A stretch of 64,000 nucleotides of DNA from DASYKT01 sp963718105 (GCA_963718105.1 OY970352.1:4340001-4404000); one strand, 5' to 3'. Counted from the first letter of the stretch, positions 16,480 through 25,201 are shown. The notes: a model not told the origin generated them from the sequence alone. Numbers and translations are program-made.

Positions 16480-16977
16480 ATGACCGATAAATTATCACTC
16501 CAGGAAAAATACGCGCCCGGCGGCATCTGTTTCGGCTGCGGCGTGCTGAATGAAAAAGGGCTGCACATTAAAAGCTACCCCGCCGCAGATGAGGCAGAGG
16601 ACGCTGACGGCAGCGGCGATGTGGTGGCGGAATTTCGCCCCGAACCTTATCAACAGGCTTTTCCCGGCGTAGTTAACGGCGGCATCATCGGCGCCCTGCT
16701 CGACTGTCATTCCAATTGGACCGCGGCTTATTACCTGATGAAAAAAGCCGGCCAGCTTGAGGCGCCCTGCACCGTCACCGCCGATTACGCCATCAAACTT
16801 CTCCGGCCCACGCCCAGCGATGCGGTCTTGCATTTAAAGGCGCGTGTAGTAGAATCCCCCTCGGATGACCGCGCCATTGTGGAAGCCGAACTGATCGCCA
16901 ACGATAAAGTTTGCGCCACCTGCCGCGGCACCTTCGTCGCCGTAGGGCCCGGCCACCCGGCATATCACCGCTGGTAA
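16480..16977 (+). CDS. PaaI/hotdog-fold acyl-CoA thioesterase-like protein
   Basis: 165 residues. It has the hotdog layout of PaaI-type thioesterases: CFGCGVLNEKGLHIKSY, a strand VVAEFRPEPYQQAFPG, then the hot-dog helix VVNGGIIGALLDCHSNWTA. The Asn-Gly-Gly plus Asp combination in the helix is the usual active-site region. An N-terminal C-x2-C pair (CFGC) is common in this subgroup. The probable reaction is hydrolysis of an acyl-CoA thioester; the acyl group is unknown. Confidence 0.85.
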   Translation: MTDKLSLQEKYAPGGICFGCGVLNEKGLHIKSYPAADEAEDADGSGDVVAEFRPEPYQQAFPGVVNGGIIGALLDCHSNWTAAYYLMKKAGQLEAPCTVTADYAIKLLRPTPSDAVLHLKARVVESPSDDRAIVEAELIANDKVCATCRGTFVAVGPGHPAYHRW

Positions 16978-17022
16978 AAAAGAAAGCTATTCACATGTGC
17001 GCAGCACTAAAAAACCAACAAC

Positions 17023-17712
17023 ATGAAAAACATTTTAATATTGATCCTTCTTTTAGCCTCGCCGATCTTTGCCCGGCAGGCCTTTGAACTGAAAAACGCG
17101 TCAAAATTTTTTGACGTCAAAATGGAAGTGGAAAAGTGCGACGACTTTTCCTGTGACGGCCAGGCCACATTTTCTTTTTACAAGAAAGGCGGCCGCGCGC
17201 CCTATCAGGTAATAAAGCTGGAAAACACTCACATGGAATTTGGCGAAGACAGCAAGCCGCTGGTCAATACCACCTTGCTCTACGACGCGCAGAGCGTGAT
17301 CAACGTCGATGATTTTAATTTCGACGGCATGGAAGACATCGCCATCTGCGACGGCACGAACGGTTCCTACAACGGCCCTTCTTATCGGGTATATTTATCA
17401 TCCAGAGCGGCGCAGAAATTCGTTTTTAACCAAAAATTCACCGACCTTGCTTATCATCTGGGCATGTTCACCGTCGATAAAAAGAAAAAAGAGCTCGAGA
17501 CCTTTGATAAATCGGGCTGCTGCTGGCATATCACCGAACGGTACAAGGTCATTGCCAACCGTCCCGTCAAGATCTATGAATATGTCGAAGACGCCATGGG
17601 CTTTGACGAAAAAGCGAACAAGAGAATTGTAAAAACAACGGTCAGAAAAAGATCGGTAGGCGGTAAATGGCGCACGTCGGTCAAAGTCGAAAGAGTTAAG
17701 GACGAAAATTGA
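17023..17712 (+). CDS. Secreted XAC2610-like protein
   Basis: 229 residues with a signal peptide (NILILILLLASPIFARQ). The centre contains an FG-GAP/VCBS-like motif, VDDFNFDGMEDIAICDGTNG, followed by NGPSYRVYLSS and a Gly-Cys-Cys-Trp segment. This arrangement (a calcium-binding-type Asp-rich loop followed by Y-x-V-Y) is seen in XAC2610-type secreted proteins, which are of unknown function. Its stop codon overlaps the TTG start of the next gene as TTGA, so the pair is probably translationally coupled. Confidence 0.7.
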   Translation: MKNILILILLLASPIFARQAFELKNASKFFDVKMEVEKCDDFSCDGQATFSFYKKGGRAPYQVIKLENTHMEFGEDSKPLVNTTLLYDAQSVINVDDFNFDGMEDIAICDGTNGSYNGPSYRVYLSSRAAQKFVFNQKFTDLAYHLGMFTVDKKKKELETFDKSGCCWHITERYKVIANRPVKIYEYVEDAMGFDEKANKRIVKTTVRKRSVGGKWRTSVKVERVKDEN

Positions 17713-18446
17713 AAAAAACTCAGGACGCCTTTGGCGAAAATCTGCTGACGCAGCATCACGGCGGAAGGATGATGTCCGAATTCGTCGAGCGCGATGACGG
17801 CTATCTCGACACCGGCTCCGACCCCGGCGCGTATTTTGAAACCTACCAACACTGGTCAAAAGGCGAACAGCGCGCGATAGGTTGCGCGCAAGGGCGCGTC
17901 CTCGACATCGGCTGCGGCGCCGGCCGCCATTCGCTTTACCTGCAGCAAAAAGGTTTTGATGTCACCGCGATCGACAATTCGCCCGGAGCTATCAAAGTCT
18001 GCAAGCTTCGCGGCATAAAAAAAGCCCTGGTCAGATCGATCGAGGAAGTCGATAAATTCCCGGCCGGCTCGTTCGATACGGTTTTGATGATGGGCAATAA
18101 TTTTGGCCTCTTCGGCAGCCGCCGAAAAGCCGTGATCCTGCTAAAAAAGTTGGCCCGCGTCATCGCGCCCGCGGGTAAAATCATCGCCGGCAGCCTCGAC
18201 CCCTATAAAACCACCAACGCGGATCATTTGCTCTATCACAAACGAAACAAAAAGCTCGGCCGCATGGCCGGCCAGATCAGATTTCGCATCCGTTATAAGG
18301 ATATTATCGGTAAGTGGTTTGATTATCTCTTTGTCTCGCGCGACGAGATGCAGGACATCTTAAGCGAAACCGATTGGAAGGTAGAAAAATTTATCAAGTC
18401 TTTCAATGATAATTATTTTGCCGTGATCGAAAAGTATCACCGATAA
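17709..18446 (+). CDS. Class I SAM-dependent methyltransferase
   Basis: 245 residues. SAM-binding motif I is VLDIGCGAGRHSLYLQQKGF, then VTAIDNSPGAIKVCKLRG, and the motif DTVLMMGNNFGLFG follows. The start is a TTG at 17709 overlapping the preceding stop codon; an ATG at 17769 is an alternative that would shorten the protein by 20 residues, but the coupled start keeps a plausible N terminus. Substrate unknown. It is the last gene before the AT-rich block at 18.45-21.14 kb. Confidence 0.82.
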   Translation: MKKTQDAFGENLLTQHHGGRMMSEFVERDDGYLDTGSDPGAYFETYQHWSKGEQRAIGCAQGRVLDIGCGAGRHSLYLQQKGFDVTAIDNSPGAIKVCKLRGIKKALVRSIEEVDKFPAGSFDTVLMMGNNFGLFGSRRKAVILLKKLARVIAPAGKIIAGSLDPYKTTNADHLLYHKRNKKLGRMAGQIRFRIRYKDIIGKWFDYLFVSRDEMQDILSETDWKVEKFIKSFNDNYFAVIEKYHR

Positions 18447-18665
18447 AATCAAAATGCGTCCAGCATAAACTCCCCGGAGAAGTTCGTCTTTCTCAAGATT
18501 CCCGCTCAAAACAGCAGAAATAGCTCGATCCTCGCTCTTTATTAGATTAGGCGCAAAAAATAAGTAGATTTTCAACAAATATTTTCAAATTATGAAAGAA
18601 AACCTGCCTTCGCTTGTCTATATTTATGGCGGAGATATTTTCTTTTGCCGTAGGGAGAAGGCGCA

Positions 18666-18836
18666 ATGGATGATTTTGAACAAAAACTTCATAGAATAGA
18701 AAGAATAATCTTTCGCATTGCGTTGATAATGCTGCTCTTATTAACTCTTATCAGAGTTATTTGGACCGATGTCAGAGATATTAAGGACAGTTTTATTGGT
18801 AGTAAGGATACGGAAAAGAGCTTTTCTACAAATTAA
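18666..18836 (+). CDS. Small single-pass membrane peptide (56 residues)
   Basis: The ATG at 18666 is preceded by a purine-rich ribosome site (AGGGAGAAGG, 18652-18661) at normal spacing. The 56-codon frame ends with TAA at 18834-18836. It begins MDDFEQKLHRIERIIFR, then a hydrophobic helix (IALIMLLLLTLIRVIW, about residues 18-34), then a charged tail ending KSFSTN. It is probably inserted in the inner membrane with the N terminus inside. No family is known. Position and strand suggest it opens the accessory operon with the sigma-like gene (18926) and the EF-Tu fusion (19544). Confidence 0.6.
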   Translation: MDDFEQKLHRIERIIFRIALIMLLLLTLIRVIWTDVRDIKDSFIGSKDTEKSFSTN

Positions 18837-18925
18837 GATGATTTTTTGTGATACATATTTAGTTACTATAAAACGACTTGACAGCAACAGCGGATAAAAG
18901 TTTTCGCTGGAAAGGTCAACGGAAA

Positions 18926-19495
18926 ATGAAAGAAAACTCTGAAAGCATACTCAAGACTTTAATAGAACATAATAGTGTCACCCAGGTCGAATCAACCGAT
19001 TGGGGTATGGATTGTCTGGAAAAGATGCGAAAGGCGGCAAACAGGGTATTATTTGGTTATCCTTGTGCCGACGAGAACGTTGAGGACGCCGTACACGATG
19101 CATTGGTTGCGGCTCTTAATATAGTTCAACACGGTAAAGAATCGAAAATAGACAACCCAAAGACCTACCTCATTGCCGCCGCTGCGAATAATGCACTTAA
19201 CCGAGCAAAAAGCTTAAATGTTAAAAGATATGACCCTTCGGTCGATGACGAAGATTTTCCAGAGTTATCAGACAAACTTCTCTCTCATCCCAAAGCGTTC
19301 GAAATCCGGACGATGTATCGAGAATGCTTCAATACTCTTTCATACAAAGAACAAGTTGTTTTAAAAATGATGGCGTTTGGAATGCCGGTTTCTGAAATTG
19401 CCGACGCGTTAAGCAAAACAAAAAATGCCGTTTATATTTCAGAACACCGGATACGAGAAAAAATGTTCCCTTTAAGGGAGTACCTAAATTGGTGA
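18926..19495 (+). CDS. ECF-type sigma-70-like protein
   Basis: 189 residues from the ATG at 18926; an upstream TTG at 18878 would add 16 residues without homology. A region-2-like part reads DENVEDAVHDALVAALNIV and KTYLIAAAANNALNRAKS. A region-4 helix-turn-helix is LSYKEQVVLKMMAFGMPVSEIADALSKTKNAVYISEHRIREKM. This is the two-domain layout of ECF sigma factors, though region 2 is short and diverged, so a DNA-binding regulator derived from a sigma factor is possible. The composition is AT-rich. It is followed after 48 nt by the EF-Tu fusion gene and probably shares its transcript. Confidence 0.75.
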   Translation: MKENSESILKTLIEHNSVTQVESTDWGMDCLEKMRKAANRVLFGYPCADENVEDAVHDALVAALNIVQHGKESKIDNPKTYLIAAAANNALNRAKSLNVKRYDPSVDDEDFPELSDKLLSHPKAFEIRTMYRECFNTLSYKEQVVLKMMAFGMPVSEIADALSKTKNAVYISEHRIREKMFPLREYLNW

Positions 19496-19543
19496 GCGAT
19501 CCCCAAAAACTACTCAATTCTAAAAGGAGCATTAGAGAATATC

Positions 19544-21139
19544 ATGGCAAACGAGAAATTTAATAAAAGCAAGCCACACATAAATATCGGGACGATAGGA
19601 CACGTAGATCACGGGAAGACGACATTGACGGCGTCGATCACGAAGGTATTGGCGAAGCATAACCCGGAGATCCCGACGCGGGCGTTCGATTTGATCGACA
19701 AGGCCTCTCAGGAGACTGTTAGAGGTATTGTGATCGCGACCGCGCATATTGAATACGAGACAACGGCTAATCAGTACTATGTGAATGTTGACTGTCCGGG
19801 GCACGCTGATTATGTAAAGAATATGATCACGGGCGCGGCGCAGATGGACGGAGCGATATTGGTGGTAATGGCTACGGATGATTCGATGCCGCAGACTTAT
19901 GAGCATAGTTTGCGGAACTGGAACTCATGGTTTTCACACTGGCGTAAAAATTTCGTAGATAAAAGTATGTGTGATCAGCTTTCAACAGATAAACCTGAAG
20001 AGCAAACCTTCACGTACAGAACGGTGGTGGATTTGATGTCTGAATGGGTCGGCTTACGCAAAATTAATGCACCCGAGATCACCAATGATTTTGATATCAT
20101 CGTTTGTATAGCTTCTTCTGCAGAGAATAGTTTTGTTTGTGCTCCGGCCGATGTTAATCATCTAAGATACGGCGACGAAACCGGGCACTTAATCCGGGTA
20201 GCCGATTTAGGAAAAAATGAAGATTTAGAACAAGGGGTGTGTTGCCGGTTTTCAATGAACAACGTAATATCCATTCGCTCGACACACTACGGGCTCCGGG
20301 CGCGTAGAGAAGGTATAGAACATCAGTTATACTCCGGTCTTTTTAGTTGCGCCGGTTATGTTTTGACCTACGCGGAATTGCTCAAAAACAATTGGCAAAC
20401 CTCTGTCGAAGAGAAATGCGACAAACTCGAAACGGCGAAAGCGACATACAGTTACGATCTGTACAAAACGAGAGACGAAGATATTTTGAGTCTGACGGAA
20501 TTTCCTTTGGGTGAGATAGAAACCGGGTGTATAGACGGAGAAGGCGTTTGGCCTAACAGCCTGGATTTTAAGGCAACGGACGAAGAACTGGAAAAATTTT
20601 ATGAACACGCCGAACATTGTCTTTATCATAGCTACATGGTGGGAAAAGGAGAAAAAGCCTTAGCGGAAGCTTTGCGAAAAATAGAGACAATCTATGGAAA
20701 AGAGAAAGACCGGTTGCTTCCTTACACTGATATCAAGGATTTCAAGAGTGTTTTTCAGATTAAACATACTGACTTGATAAAAAACTTAAAGTGGGGAAAT
20801 CGCGAATTAGAAATAATAAAGGCTTTTATTTCCACGGCAGCGGCACCTTCCTACACTATAGAATGTCTTTTTTCAATAGGAATCGCCAAGGCTCAAGCCG
20901 CATTGCTTTTTTTCAGTGTGGCTTCCTTTGCCGAGGAAAGCGGTGTAAGTATTGTGTCGCAACATATTACTGATATTGAAAAATGCCAGTTCCAGGCATC
21001 TTTTGACATAATTGCAAATGTGGAGCAGTTGAACAATATTTCCAACGATCTGAAAAATCAAATAGGAATAACGTCTTTCAATATATATAATAAGAGGGAT
21101 AAATTCCGTAAATGGGACTTTACCGACGAGGACAACTAG
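19544..21139 (+). CDS. Fusion of an altered EF-Tu G-domain fragment to a ~400-residue unknown domain
   Basis: 531 codons. Residues 1-124 match elongation factor Tu: start MANEKFNKSKPHINIGTIGH, P-loop GHVDHGKT (19-26), DCPGHADY (83-90), NMITGAAQMDGAILVV. Position 63 in RGIV is Val, where EF-Tu has the Mg-coordinating Thr (RGIT). Other substitutions cluster there: ASQETV for the usual APEE-(K/R)-A, and ATDDSMPQTYEHSL for ATDGPMPQTREHIL. Homology stops after EHSLR, before the NKxD and SA(L/K) guanine motifs, and domains 2 and 3 are absent. The next ~400 residues (from NWNSWFSHWRK) match nothing I recognise; they are alpha-rich, with a hydrophobic segment QAALLFFSVASFAEE near 475. A leader with AAGGAG (19524-19529) precedes the ATG. 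The DNA is GC-richer and codon-biased in the tuf part and AT-rich after it. It cannot be a working EF-Tu. Confidence 0.85.
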   Translation: MANEKFNKSKPHINIGTIGHVDHGKTTLTASITKVLAKHNPEIPTRAFDLIDKASQETVRGIVIATAHIEYETTANQYYVNVDCPGHADYVKNMITGAAQMDGAILVVMATDDSMPQTYEHSLRNWNSWFSHWRKNFVDKSMCDQLSTDKPEEQTFTYRTVVDLMSEWVGLRKINAPEITNDFDIIVCIASSAENSFVCAPADVNHLRYGDETGHLIRVADLGKNEDLEQGVCCRFSMNNVISIRSTHYGLRARREGIEHQLYSGLFSCAGYVLTYAELLKNNWQTSVEEKCDKLETAKATYSYDLYKTRDEDILSLTEFPLGEIETGCIDGEGVWPNSLDFKATDEELEKFYEHAEHCLYHSYMVGKGEKALAEALRKIETIYGKEKDRLLPYTDIKDFKSVFQIKHTDLIKNLKWGNRELEIIKAFISTAAAPSYTIECLFSIGIAKAQAALLFFSVASFAEESGVSIVSQHITDIEKCQFQASFDIIANVEQLNNISNDLKNQIGITSFNIYNKRDKFRKWDFTDEDN

Positions 21140-21169
21140 ACAAGATTTTATCTAGTTGTCCTACTCATA

Positions 21170-21802
21170 CTAAAAACCGATACTTTGCATCTTTTCCTCA
21201 AAACTGCGGGCCAATCCCAGCTTCTCCAGCCACGTATTTTGCTCCTGCATCAACTTAGGCAAGTAAACCACATCTGACAGCGCGTAGCTGACCAGTTCCT
21301 CGGTCCAGACGCCATCCCATTTTCGCGAAGAGAATTTGTCGCGATGCGATTTTTCCAGATCGACGGCAAAGTAGCGGTAGAGGGTTTCCGCCAGCGAAGA
21401 AGATTGATAAGCGCCTTTGGTCAAAACCTTTTCGGCGATCATCGTATCGAAAATGTTATTGGTACTGTACCCGGCGGCGCCGAGGAATTGCAGGTCGAAT
21501 TTTGCGTTGTGAAAAATTTTGATATGTTCCGCGGAAGATAAAAGCTTGGCCAGCGCGCCAAGCTGCACGCCCTCGCTTACAGGAACCAGCACTCCCAGCT
21601 CGCCGTCGGAAAACTGCACGGAAAACAGGCGGCTTTTGCCTGCCATCAACCCGGAAGTTTCCGTGTCACAGCCGATCTCTTTACACACGGAAAGCCGATC
21701 GTAAGCGGAATCTATTTCTTTGGCGGTGCGGGCGACTAAAATTTCCATTCCTTGAAATTGTAAGGCATTCGCCAAATAAGGCGAAACAATGGTACCGAAC
21801 AT
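21170..21802 (-). CDS. Ribonuclease D-like 3'-5' exonuclease
   Basis: 210 residues, a stand-alone DEDDy exonuclease domain without the HRDC domains of full RNase D. Exo I is IGCDTETSG (Asp, Glu). Exo II is HIKIFHNAKFDLQFLG. Exo III is VSYALSDVVYLPKLMQEQ with the Tyr and Asp of the DEDDy subgroup. Such proteins degrade RNA or DNA from the 3' end; which is not predictable. The start is uncertain: 21802 gives the longest frame, but the domain begins at an internal ATG at 21748 (MEILVARTAKEID). Neither has a well-placed Shine-Dalgarno site. Confidence 0.85.
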   Translation of the reverse strand: MFGTIVSPYLANALQFQGMEILVARTAKEIDSAYDRLSVCKEIGCDTETSGLMAGKSRLFSVQFSDGELGVLVPVSEGVQLGALAKLLSSAEHIKIFHNAKFDLQFLGAAGYSTNNIFDTMIAEKVLTKGAYQSSSLAETLYRYFAVDLEKSHRDKFSSRKWDGVWTEELVSYALSDVVYLPKLMQEQNTWLEKLGLARSFEEKMQSIGF

Positions 21803-21884
21803 GTCACTGTTCGTTGTTAACTATTAATTATTCATTGTTCTCTCAGGTAAAACAGTTAATAATGAACAGTGAATAGTTAATAGT
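21803..21884. repeat. AT-rich inverted repeat, family C copy 1
   Basis: Arms based on AACTATTAATTATTCATTGTTC and its inverted form ending GAATAGTTAATAGTT. It fills the whole 83-nt divergent gap between the exonuclease gene and yceH, so it must also hold or replace their promoters. A relative lies at 29641-29705. Confidence 0.7.
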
Positions 21885-21885
21885 T

Positions 21886-22539
21886 ATGATCGAATTAAAC
21901 GAAGCAGAAGCGCGGGTATTAGGGTCATTGGTCGAAAAACAACTGACCACGCCCGAATATTATCCGATGACGCTCAACGCGCTGACCGCGGCCTGCAATC
22001 AGAAAACGAGCCGCGACCCCGTTGTGTCCTACGACGAAGCGGCGGTGCAATCGGCGCTCGACAGCCTGCACGATAAATACCTGGTCTATCTTTTCCACGG
22101 CAGCACGGCGCGGGCGGTGAAATACAAGCATATGCTGCCGAGCGTTTATGAACTTGAACCTTCGGAAACCGCGGTCATCTGCGTCCTCTTGCTGCGCGGC
22201 CCGCAGACACCGGGCGAGATACATTCGCGCACCGGCCGCCTTTATGATTTTAAAGATTTGAACGATGTGCAGGGATCGCTCGATAGCCTGGCGCGCCGCG
22301 ACGAGCCGATGATCGTCCGCCTGGAGCGCCAGCCGGGGCAGAAAGATGCGCGCTATGCGCATTTACTGTCAGGCCCCGTCACGGCAGAAACTGCCGCTGT
22401 TTCACGCCCCGCAGCCTCTGCTATATCGGCACAAAAAGATGAGCGCATCGAAAAATTAGAACAGGAAGTGGAAAATTTGCGGGAAGAGGTCACGGAATTA
22501 AAACAGACGTTCGAAGAGTTTAAGAAACAATTTGAATAA
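21886..22539 (+). CDS. yceH: YceH-family (DUF480) protein
   Basis: 217 residues. It begins with the family signature LNEAEARVLGSLVEKQLTTPEYYPMTLNAL and QKTSRDPVVSYDE, and continues with a second winged-helix module (ETAVICVLLLRGPQTPGEI, RLYDFKDL). The DUF480/YceH family folds as tandem winged helices and its function is unsettled. The C terminus ends in a coiled coil (ERIEKLEQEVENLREEV, about residues 185-215). The start codon follows an inverted repeat by 1 nt, with no Shine-Dalgarno. Confidence 0.92.
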   Translation: MIELNEAEARVLGSLVEKQLTTPEYYPMTLNALTAACNQKTSRDPVVSYDEAAVQSALDSLHDKYLVYLFHGSTARAVKYKHMLPSVYELEPSETAVICVLLLRGPQTPGEIHSRTGRLYDFKDLNDVQGSLDSLARRDEPMIVRLERQPGQKDARYAHLLSGPVTAETAAVSRPAASAISAQKDERIEKLEQEVENLREEVTELKQTFEEFKKQFE

Positions 22540-22662
22540 CCAAGGGTTGTTCGCTGAGGCAACTGCCTTTATTATAAGTCCATCCATAGACTTACAAGTC
22601 AGATTTCCCACCCGGAGCTTGTTCGTTTTTTACAGATAGATCAACAATTTGGAGCAATTACA

Positions 22663-23301
22663 ATGAAAAAGTTTATTCTTGCATTGACCCTTACACTTGT
22701 CTCGAGCATTTGCGCCCTGGCGCAGTCGGATGATGACGAATATAAGAAAACGGAATTTTTTATCGGTTATTCTTATGGACAGGCCGACGCGCATTTCAGT
22801 CCCAATCCCAATATATATAGGGACCGCACGCCCCTGCACGGATTTAATGCATCGGCTGTTTTCAACTTGAGTCGCTATTTCGGCATCAAGGGAGACGTGT
22901 CGGGAGCTTTTAGTAAATCAAACGTCAGCTTTCAGGTGATACCGGTTTCAGGACCTTCCACCTCGACAGTCTTACTTAGCGCTAAGAATTCGCTCTATAA
23001 TTTCCTGGGCGGCGTTCAGGTCAAGGACAACGCTTCGAAAACGCGTGTTAAGCCGTTTGCGCATGCATTGGTAGGGCTCGGGTGGAGGAAAAATGAGACT
23101 AATATAGGCTGCATCACTACAGTTATTTGTCCCGGGGGCTCGGATGAAAAGGGGCTGGCCATGGCTTTCGGCGGCGGCCTGGACATCCGGGTAAACCGCA
23201 GGGTCGATGTTCGCGCCTTCCAGATAGATTACAACCCGATCAAATCCGGCGGCAGCTTCGACAATAACCTGCGGCTCGGCATAGGCGTAGTTTTCAGGTA
23301 G
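22663..23301 (+). CDS. Outer-membrane beta-barrel protein
   Basis: 212 residues with a signal peptide (KKFILALTLTLVSSICALAQS) and a GGAG ribosome site at good spacing. The mature chain alternates in amphipathic strands (EFFIGYSYGQADAHF, FNASAVFNLSRYFGIKGDVSG, FNLGGVQVKD, FAHALVGLGWRK, AMAFGGGLDIRVNRRVDVRAF), ends with an aromatic-Arg residue pair (GVVFR), and looks like an eight-stranded OmpA/OprF-type barrel domain of the opacity-family kind. The function is structural or unknown. Confidence 0.8.
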   Translation: MKKFILALTLTLVSSICALAQSDDDEYKKTEFFIGYSYGQADAHFSPNPNIYRDRTPLHGFNASAVFNLSRYFGIKGDVSGAFSKSNVSFQVIPVSGPSTSTVLLSAKNSLYNFLGGVQVKDNASKTRVKPFAHALVGLGWRKNETNIGCITTVICPGGSDEKGLAMAFGGGLDIRVNRRVDVRAFQIDYNPIKSGGSFDNNLRLGIGVVFR

Positions 23302-23348
23302 AAAAATGGCATCGCCTATAAATAAAAAATAACGATCAAAATGATGAA

Positions 23349-23463
23349 GTCAGTACCGGGAACGCAGTGACCGGCTTCCGCAAGGAAATTATAGTAACTT
23401 GCCGATAACGATTTTAGCAGTTGGCGGAATTAATCAGCCGGTCACTGCGTTCCCGGTACTGAC
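23349..23463. repeat. 28-bp perfect inverted repeat between convergent genes
   Basis: Arms 23349-23376 (GTCAGTACCGGGAACGCAGT onwards) and 23436-23463 are exact reverse complements. They enclose about 59 nt between the 3' ends of the barrel gene and the beta-helix gene. The gap 23302-23503 holds nothing else I can see. Confidence 0.85.
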
Positions 23464-23503
23464 CCGTTGTTTTGCACCTCACATTACTAAATCTCTCTTT
23501 ACG

Positions 23504-25201
23504 TTATAACCCCGGAAACAAACTGACTTGAATCGTAAAGTTCTTTGTCAGCGGGGTTCCCGGGTTTTGCGCATCCTGCACACTCAGCGTGAAATTCCAG
23601 GTGCCTTTCAAGATAGCCTTGCCATTAATTGTCCCTGTCGCCGGATCCAACCACATTCCCAAAGGCAGGCTGCCCGCCGTCACCGACCAGACAAAATTTG
23701 CCGATCCCCCGGCCGCCTGCGCCGATTGGCGGTAAAATCTTCCGCGTACTCCATTGGGAAAACTATTCGTCAAGATCTGCAGCGGAGCGACGGCGGTAAA
23801 TTCATACGCGCCCAGATCGAGCGCGCCGCTCACCGGCCGAGCCTGGCCCATTTGATGTTTCACATATTGGCGCACCACGTTATCGGCCGGCTGCACATCG
23901 GCGTGCAAGGCAATTCCGGCATTGATCGCCGCCGAACCGTTCACAAGATGAAAGTCCTGCGCGGCAAAGTCAGCAAAGCCCGGCGCGGTCCCGATGATAA
24001 AAGCGCCGGCCACCGTGACGCTTCCGCCAAAACCGCCGCCTTCGTGCGAATTCCGCCAGCCGGATTTCACCCAGTTGTTGCTGACGGTGAGCGCGCCTAC
24101 TTCGGCCAGCATCGCCAGGTTTGCGCCGGCCGCGGTGTTGTAAAAAATATTATTGCGCGCGTCGCAGGTCTCATCGTTGGTTGAAAGGCGAAACAAAGTG
24201 GTGTTGCCCGCGCGCGTGGAAACCACTGTGTTGTTGTAAAAATAAAGTTTGCCTTTGCGATAGGTCGGTTCGTTGCCGCTGTCGCCGCCGTAATGAGCGA
24301 TCTGCGAATTTCCCGCGCCGTCGGGCTCGATCAAAAGATTTCCATAGACAAAAGTTTTGTGATACGCCGGATCTTTTTGGATCTGAACGCTGTCTTCGGC
24401 ATCGACCAGATCAAGCTGGCGGTTGCCGCTTTCGATCCAGTTATAACGGATCACGGTTCCGGCCGAACGGTCCTTGAGGGCGTTGCCGTTTGACCCGGCG
24501 CGCAGCGGGCCAAAGCGGTTGTACTGAAAAGTAATGCCGATCGCGGCGGTGTAGTTGTTATGCTGAAAAGCGCTGCCGGAAATGCCGTTGCCGAAAATAT
24601 AATTTCCTTCGACCAGGATGTCTCGCGAGACGGTGTCGTCCGATGAGGCGACAAAAAATCCGTTGGCACTGTCGTGAAGGATGCAATTGCGGACGATGAT
24701 ATTTTCGCCTTTCTCCACATAGATGGACGAAGCGGCGCTGGTGTAGGTTTGAGTGTTTCCCCCGTCGTCGGAAAATTGATAATCGGGGTGCGCGCTGCGG
24801 ATATCGAGATTTTCAATGGTGATATATTTCGGCATCGTGTCGGCCGGGATGTTGGCGCTGCCGATCTTGATCACGCCGCGCTGCTCGCTGGGAAAGTTCA
24901 AATTCAGAGGCGTGACCGCGCCATTGCCGTCAATGACAGGCAGATCGCCATTCGTATTAGGCACGCCGCGCACGGTGATCGGCGCCGCCGCGTTGCCCTG
25001 GCGGCAGATGACCCATTTTTCTTTGTACGGAGTCGCGCGCCAATAGATCAGAACCGTGTCGCCGGCCATAAGCGTCGCCCAGGGAACTTCGGCAATAGTG
25101 TCGAGCGGCGTGCCCGGCTTTACTTCATAAACGGTCGCTTTGACCGAGGTCGCAAATAATGCCAGAGAGAAAAATGCGGCTAGGAAAAACAGGCTTTTCA
25201 T
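23504..25201 (-). CDS. Secreted right-handed beta-helix protein with Ig-like C-terminal domain
   Basis: 565 residues from the ATG at 25201, which begins a signal peptide (KSLFFLAAFFSLALFATSVKA). The central ~380 residues are a parallel beta-helix: recurring PbH1-type turns such as YITIENLDIRSAHPD, NIIVRNCILHDSANGFFV, ILVEGNYIFGNGISG and LYFYNNTVVSTRAGN. Such helices bind or cleave polysaccharides, but no lyase active site is identifiable. The last ~90 residues form a putative-Ig (He_PIG) domain (LPLGMWLDPATGTINGKAILKGTWNFTLSVQDA). Probably a surface or secreted carbohydrate-acting protein. An upstream in-frame Met would add 28 residues and spoil the signal peptide. Confidence 0.82.
   Translation of the reverse strand: MKSLFFLAAFFSLALFATSVKATVYEVKPGTPLDTIAEVPWATLMAGDTVLIYWRATPYKEKWVICRQGNAAAPITVRGVPNTNGDLPVIDGNGAVTPLNLNFPSEQRGVIKIGSANIPADTMPKYITIENLDIRSAHPDYQFSDDGGNTQTYTSAASSIYVEKGENIIVRNCILHDSANGFFVASSDDTVSRDILVEGNYIFGNGISGSAFQHNNYTAAIGITFQYNRFGPLRAGSNGNALKDRSAGTVIRYNWIESGNRQLDLVDAEDSVQIQKDPAYHKTFVYGNLLIEPDGAGNSQIAHYGGDSGNEPTYRKGKLYFYNNTVVSTRAGNTTLFRLSTNDETCDARNNIFYNTAAGANLAMLAEVGALTVSNNWVKSGWRNSHEGGGFGGSVTVAGAFIIGTAPGFADFAAQDFHLVNGSAAINAGIALHADVQPADNVVRQYVKHQMGQARPVSGALDLGAYEFTAVAPLQILTNSFPNGVRGRFYRQSAQAAGGSANFVWSVTAGSLPLGMWLDPATGTINGKAILKGTWNFTLSVQDAQNPGTPLTKNFTIQVSLFPGL

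Noticed and set aside
18879..18884. TTGACA before the sigma-like gene as a -35 element
   Set aside because: No acceptable -10 box at 16-18 nt spacing; not counted as a promoter.
19544..19916. Reading the tuf-like segment as a genuine truncated EF-Tu gene
   Set aside because: No stop follows the fragment; it runs on in frame for ~400 codons, and switch I Thr is replaced, so a functional truncated EF-Tu is unlikely.
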